A model generated the notes under the pieces. It did not search any database, was not told the DNA's origin, and worked only from the letters and a program-made list of their open reading frames with translations. From Nitrospirota bacterium (GTDB lineage: Bacteria > Nitrospirota > Thermodesulfovibrionia > Thermodesulfovibrionales > JdFR-88): 7,263 nucleotides of DNA. Position numbers and translations under genes: made by a program. The stretch lies in assembly GCA_021819985.1 (NCBI GenBank), contig JAKAEG010000167.1, positions 1-7,263 of the forward strand, written 5' to 3'. Shown in pieces: positions 5,894 through 7,263 of the stretch. Numbering within the stretch: position 1 is the first letter of the stretch; the number at the start of each line of letters is the position of its first letter.

Positions 5894-6697
5894 ATGGAAT
5901 TTACAGATGCCCAGATACAGCGGTACAGCCGGCACATAATACTTCCGGAGGTGGGCGGCAAGGGGCAGAAAAAACTCCTTGGGGCAAAGGTCCTGCTTGT
6001 TGGCGCGGGGGGCCTTGGCTGCCCGGTCGGGTATTATCTCGCCGCGGCCGGCGTAGGCACTATCGGGCTTGTTGACGACGATGTTGTCGAGCTTTCAAAT
6101 CTGCAAAGGCAGATCGCCCATAGCACAAACACGATCGGGATGCCGAAGGTGGAGTCCGCGAAACGCACATTTGAGGCATTGAACCCGGATGTGAACGTGA
6201 TAGCCATAAAGGGCCGCCTTAATAAAAACAACATAATGGGGATTATAGAGGATTATGATGTTGTCGTAGACGGAAGCGATAATTTCCCGACCCGTTACCT
6301 GGTAAACGACGCCTGCGTGCTTTCGAGGAAGCCTTTAGTAAGCGGGGCGATCCTGCGGTTCGAAGGCCAGGTGACTACATTGATACCGCATGAGGGCCAT
6401 TGTTACCGCTGCCTTTTCGAAGCTCCGCCGCCCCCGGGGCTTGTGCCTTCCTGCCAGGAAGCGGGTGTGCTCGGAGTGCTGCCAGGCGTGATCGGCGCGC
6501 TTGAGGCAACCGAGGCGCTAAAGCTCATCCTGGGCCAGGGAGAGCCGCTTAAAAACGCGCTTTTGATCTATAACGCTCTGTCCGCGTCATTCAGAAAAGT
6601 TAAGGTCCCCAAAAATCCGAAGTGCCCCGTCTGCGGAGAAAACCCCACGATAACGGAACTTCAGGATTACGACGCCGGATACTGCCAGCTGGGCTGA
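5894..6697 (+). CDS. ThiF/MoeB/HesA-family E1-like sulfur-carrier adenylyltransferase
   Basis: The 267-residue product is an E1-like enzyme that adenylates the C-terminal glycine of a ThiS/MoaD/CysO-type carrier so it can receive sulfur. It opens with the family start RYSRHIILPEVGGKGQKKLL. The ATP-binding GAGGLG is at 37-42, followed by DDDVVELSNLQRQ with R71, then K85 and DGSDNFPTRYLVND (126-139). CYRC (170-173) and CPVC (244-247) are the structural zinc pairs. C187 in PSCQEAGVLG aligns with the cysteine that ThiF-type enzymes use in sulfur transfer. There is no C-terminal rhodanese domain, unlike MoeZ or MOCS3, so sulfur must come from another protein; the adjacent TusA-like carrier is a natural candidate. 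AAGGAG just upstream drives the ATG. Whether it serves thiamine, molybdopterin or amino acid synthesis cannot be read from its sequence; the hom and JAMM neighbours favour homocysteine or cysteine. Confidence 0.93.
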   Translation: MEFTDAQIQRYSRHIILPEVGGKGQKKLLGAKVLLVGAGGLGCPVGYYLAAAGVGTIGLVDDDVVELSNLQRQIAHSTNTIGMPKVESAKRTFEALNPDVNVIAIKGRLNKNNIMGIIEDYDVVVDGSDNFPTRYLVNDACVLSRKPLVSGAILRFEGQVTTLIPHEGHCYRCLFEAPPPPGLVPSCQEAGVLGVLPGVIGALEATEALKLILGQGEPLKNALLIYNALSASFRKVKVPKNPKCPVCGENPTITELQDYDAGYCQLG

Positions 6698-6741
6698 TGC
6701 CCTCTTATGGAACAGGTAACTGGTTCCATAAGAGGGCATCA
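6695..6741. repeat. Perfect 19-bp inverted repeat (hairpin) at the E1/JAMM gene junction
   Basis: The left arm TGATGCCCTCTTATGGAAC (6695-6713) is the exact reverse complement of 6723-6741, with a 9-nt loop. The left arm begins with the E1 gene's TGA stop and contains the ATG at 6707 that opens the longest JAMM frame. In mRNA the arms would form a very stable stem covering that start. No T run follows, so it is not a standard terminator. It could control JAMM translation, process or protect the mRNA, or be a small inserted palindrome. Confidence 0.85.
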
Positions 6742-7156
6742 ACCCTTCGGGCTGGAAATCCCTTCGGGCATCTATGAGGACATGCTCTCGCATGCCGAGG
6801 GCGACAGTAAAAACGAAGTTTGCGGCATTCTCGCAGGCCAGGGCAGTCGTGTAGAGCGCATTTTCCGCGGGAAAAATTCCGACCGCTCTTCTGTAAGCTA
6901 TGAATTAGACCCACGCCAGCAGTTGGAGATCGAAAAAGAGCTTGCAAAAAGCGGCATGCGGATGCTTGCCATCTATCACAGCCATCCTATGGGCCAGGCG
7001 TATCCGTCTCCCAAAGATATCCAGCTTGCCGTCTGGGACGTTGTCTATATAATCATAGGTCTGCCCGGAGATAAAAACCCCCAAGTCAGGGCCTTCAGGA
7101 TCTGTGGAGAAAAGACCAACCCCGTTGAAGAGGTCCTCCTCAAGACCACTTATTAA
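6707..7156 (+). CDS. JAMM/MPN+ zinc metalloprotease (Mec/HcyD-like)
   Basis: The 149-residue product is a bacterial JAMM-domain zinc protease of the type that trims the C-terminus of ubiquitin-like sulfur carriers (Mec for CysO, HcyD for HcyS). The active-site set is complete: E37 in NEVCGIL, then HSHPMGQAYPSPKD with H91, H93, S101 and D104. The single domain and length fit the family. The true start is uncertain. The ATG at 6707 lies in the left arm of a perfect hairpin with no clear ribosome-binding site. The first 15 residues are encoded mainly by that hairpin, and family similarity begins near LEIPSGIYEDML (16-27). It follows the E1 gene by 9 bp and is the last gene of the run. It probably acts in the cytosol on a carrier encoded elsewhere. 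Confidence 0.88.
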   Translation: MEQVTGSIRGHQPFGLEIPSGIYEDMLSHAEGDSKNEVCGILAGQGSRVERIFRGKNSDRSSVSYELDPRQQLEIEKELAKSGMRMLAIYHSHPMGQAYPSPKDIQLAVWDVVYIIIGLPGDKNPQVRAFRICGEKTNPVEEVLLKTTY

Positions 7157-7180
7157 ACCGGCAGGCAAATATTCGCATTT

Positions 7181-7204
7181 GTCATTCCGGCTTGTCCGGA
7201 ATCT
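7181..7204 (+). repeat. Palindromic intergenic repeat unit, possible terminator of the hom run
   Basis: It opens GTCATTCCGG. ATTCCGG (7184-7190) and CCGGAAT (7196-7202) form a perfect 7-bp stem with a CTTGT loop, followed by CTTTCT. It belongs to the same loose GTCAT-CC class as the units at 3325, 4037 and 4106. Sitting 25 nt after the JAMM stop, it may end transcription, though the T run is short. Confidence 0.55.
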
Positions 7205-7263
7205 TTCTAATATTTAATTGCCGCGTTAATAAAAAAAACCGGTCTTTGATTTGAAGATCGGAA

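Noticed and set aside
6743..6769. Two CCCTTCGGGC copies 17 bp apart after the JAMM hairpin
   Set aside because: Each could form only a tiny stem, and both lie in probable coding sequence, so they are more likely a local codon coincidence.

Overview
The window looks like chromosomal DNA from a free-living, deep-branching Gram-negative bacterium, probably of the Nitrospirota/Desulfobacterota type. This placement is an inference. It rests on moderately GC-rich genes with AT-rich gaps, short palindromic repeats with a GTCAT-CC core scattered between genes, a MalT-like STAND regulator, and a sulfur-carrier gene set next to homoserine dehydrogenase. No rRNA, tRNA, CRISPR array, phage gene or transposase gene was seen.

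Layout. (1) Positions 1-632, minus strand: the 5' part of a MalT/BTAD-like STAND ATPase regulator that runs off the left edge. (2) 633-1026: a divergent intergenic region with candidate promoters and no convincing gene. (3) 1027-3239, plus strand: a tight three-gene run of an M29-type aminopeptidase, CutA and endonuclease V. The first pair is 1 bp apart and the second overlaps by 20 bp. (4) 3242-3442: a roughly 200-bp MITE-like element with inverted ends and TTAA on both sides, lodged between two convergent genes. (5) 3439-3882, minus strand: a stand-alone receiver-domain protein whose phosphoacceptor Asp is Asn. (6) 3883-4266: a gap holding two more palindromic repeats, a promoter for the receiver gene and a promoter for hom. 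(7) 4267-7156, plus strand: hom, a TusA-like sulfur carrier, a ThiF/MoeB/HesA-type E1 enzyme and a JAMM metalloprotease. (8) 7157-7263: a palindromic repeat that may serve as terminator, then the right edge.

How the genes fit together. The 4267-7156 cluster links the homoserine branch of aspartate-family amino acid synthesis with a protein-thiocarboxylate sulfur pathway. The E1 enzyme adenylates and thiolates the C-terminus of a ThiS/MoaD-like carrier, and the JAMM protease exposes or regenerates the carrier's Gly-Gly end. A sulfhydrylase then uses the sulfur to make homocysteine or cysteine, as in the Wolinella HcyS/HcyF/HcyD/MetY and Mycobacterium CysO/Mec/CysM systems. The ubiquitin-like carrier and the sulfhydrylase are not in this window; a TusA-like protein sits where a carrier might be expected.

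Most notable points: a perfect 19-bp inverted repeat spanning the E1 stop codon and the apparent JAMM start codon; the degenerate receiver; the MITE-like element; and the TusA/E1/JAMM/hom linkage.
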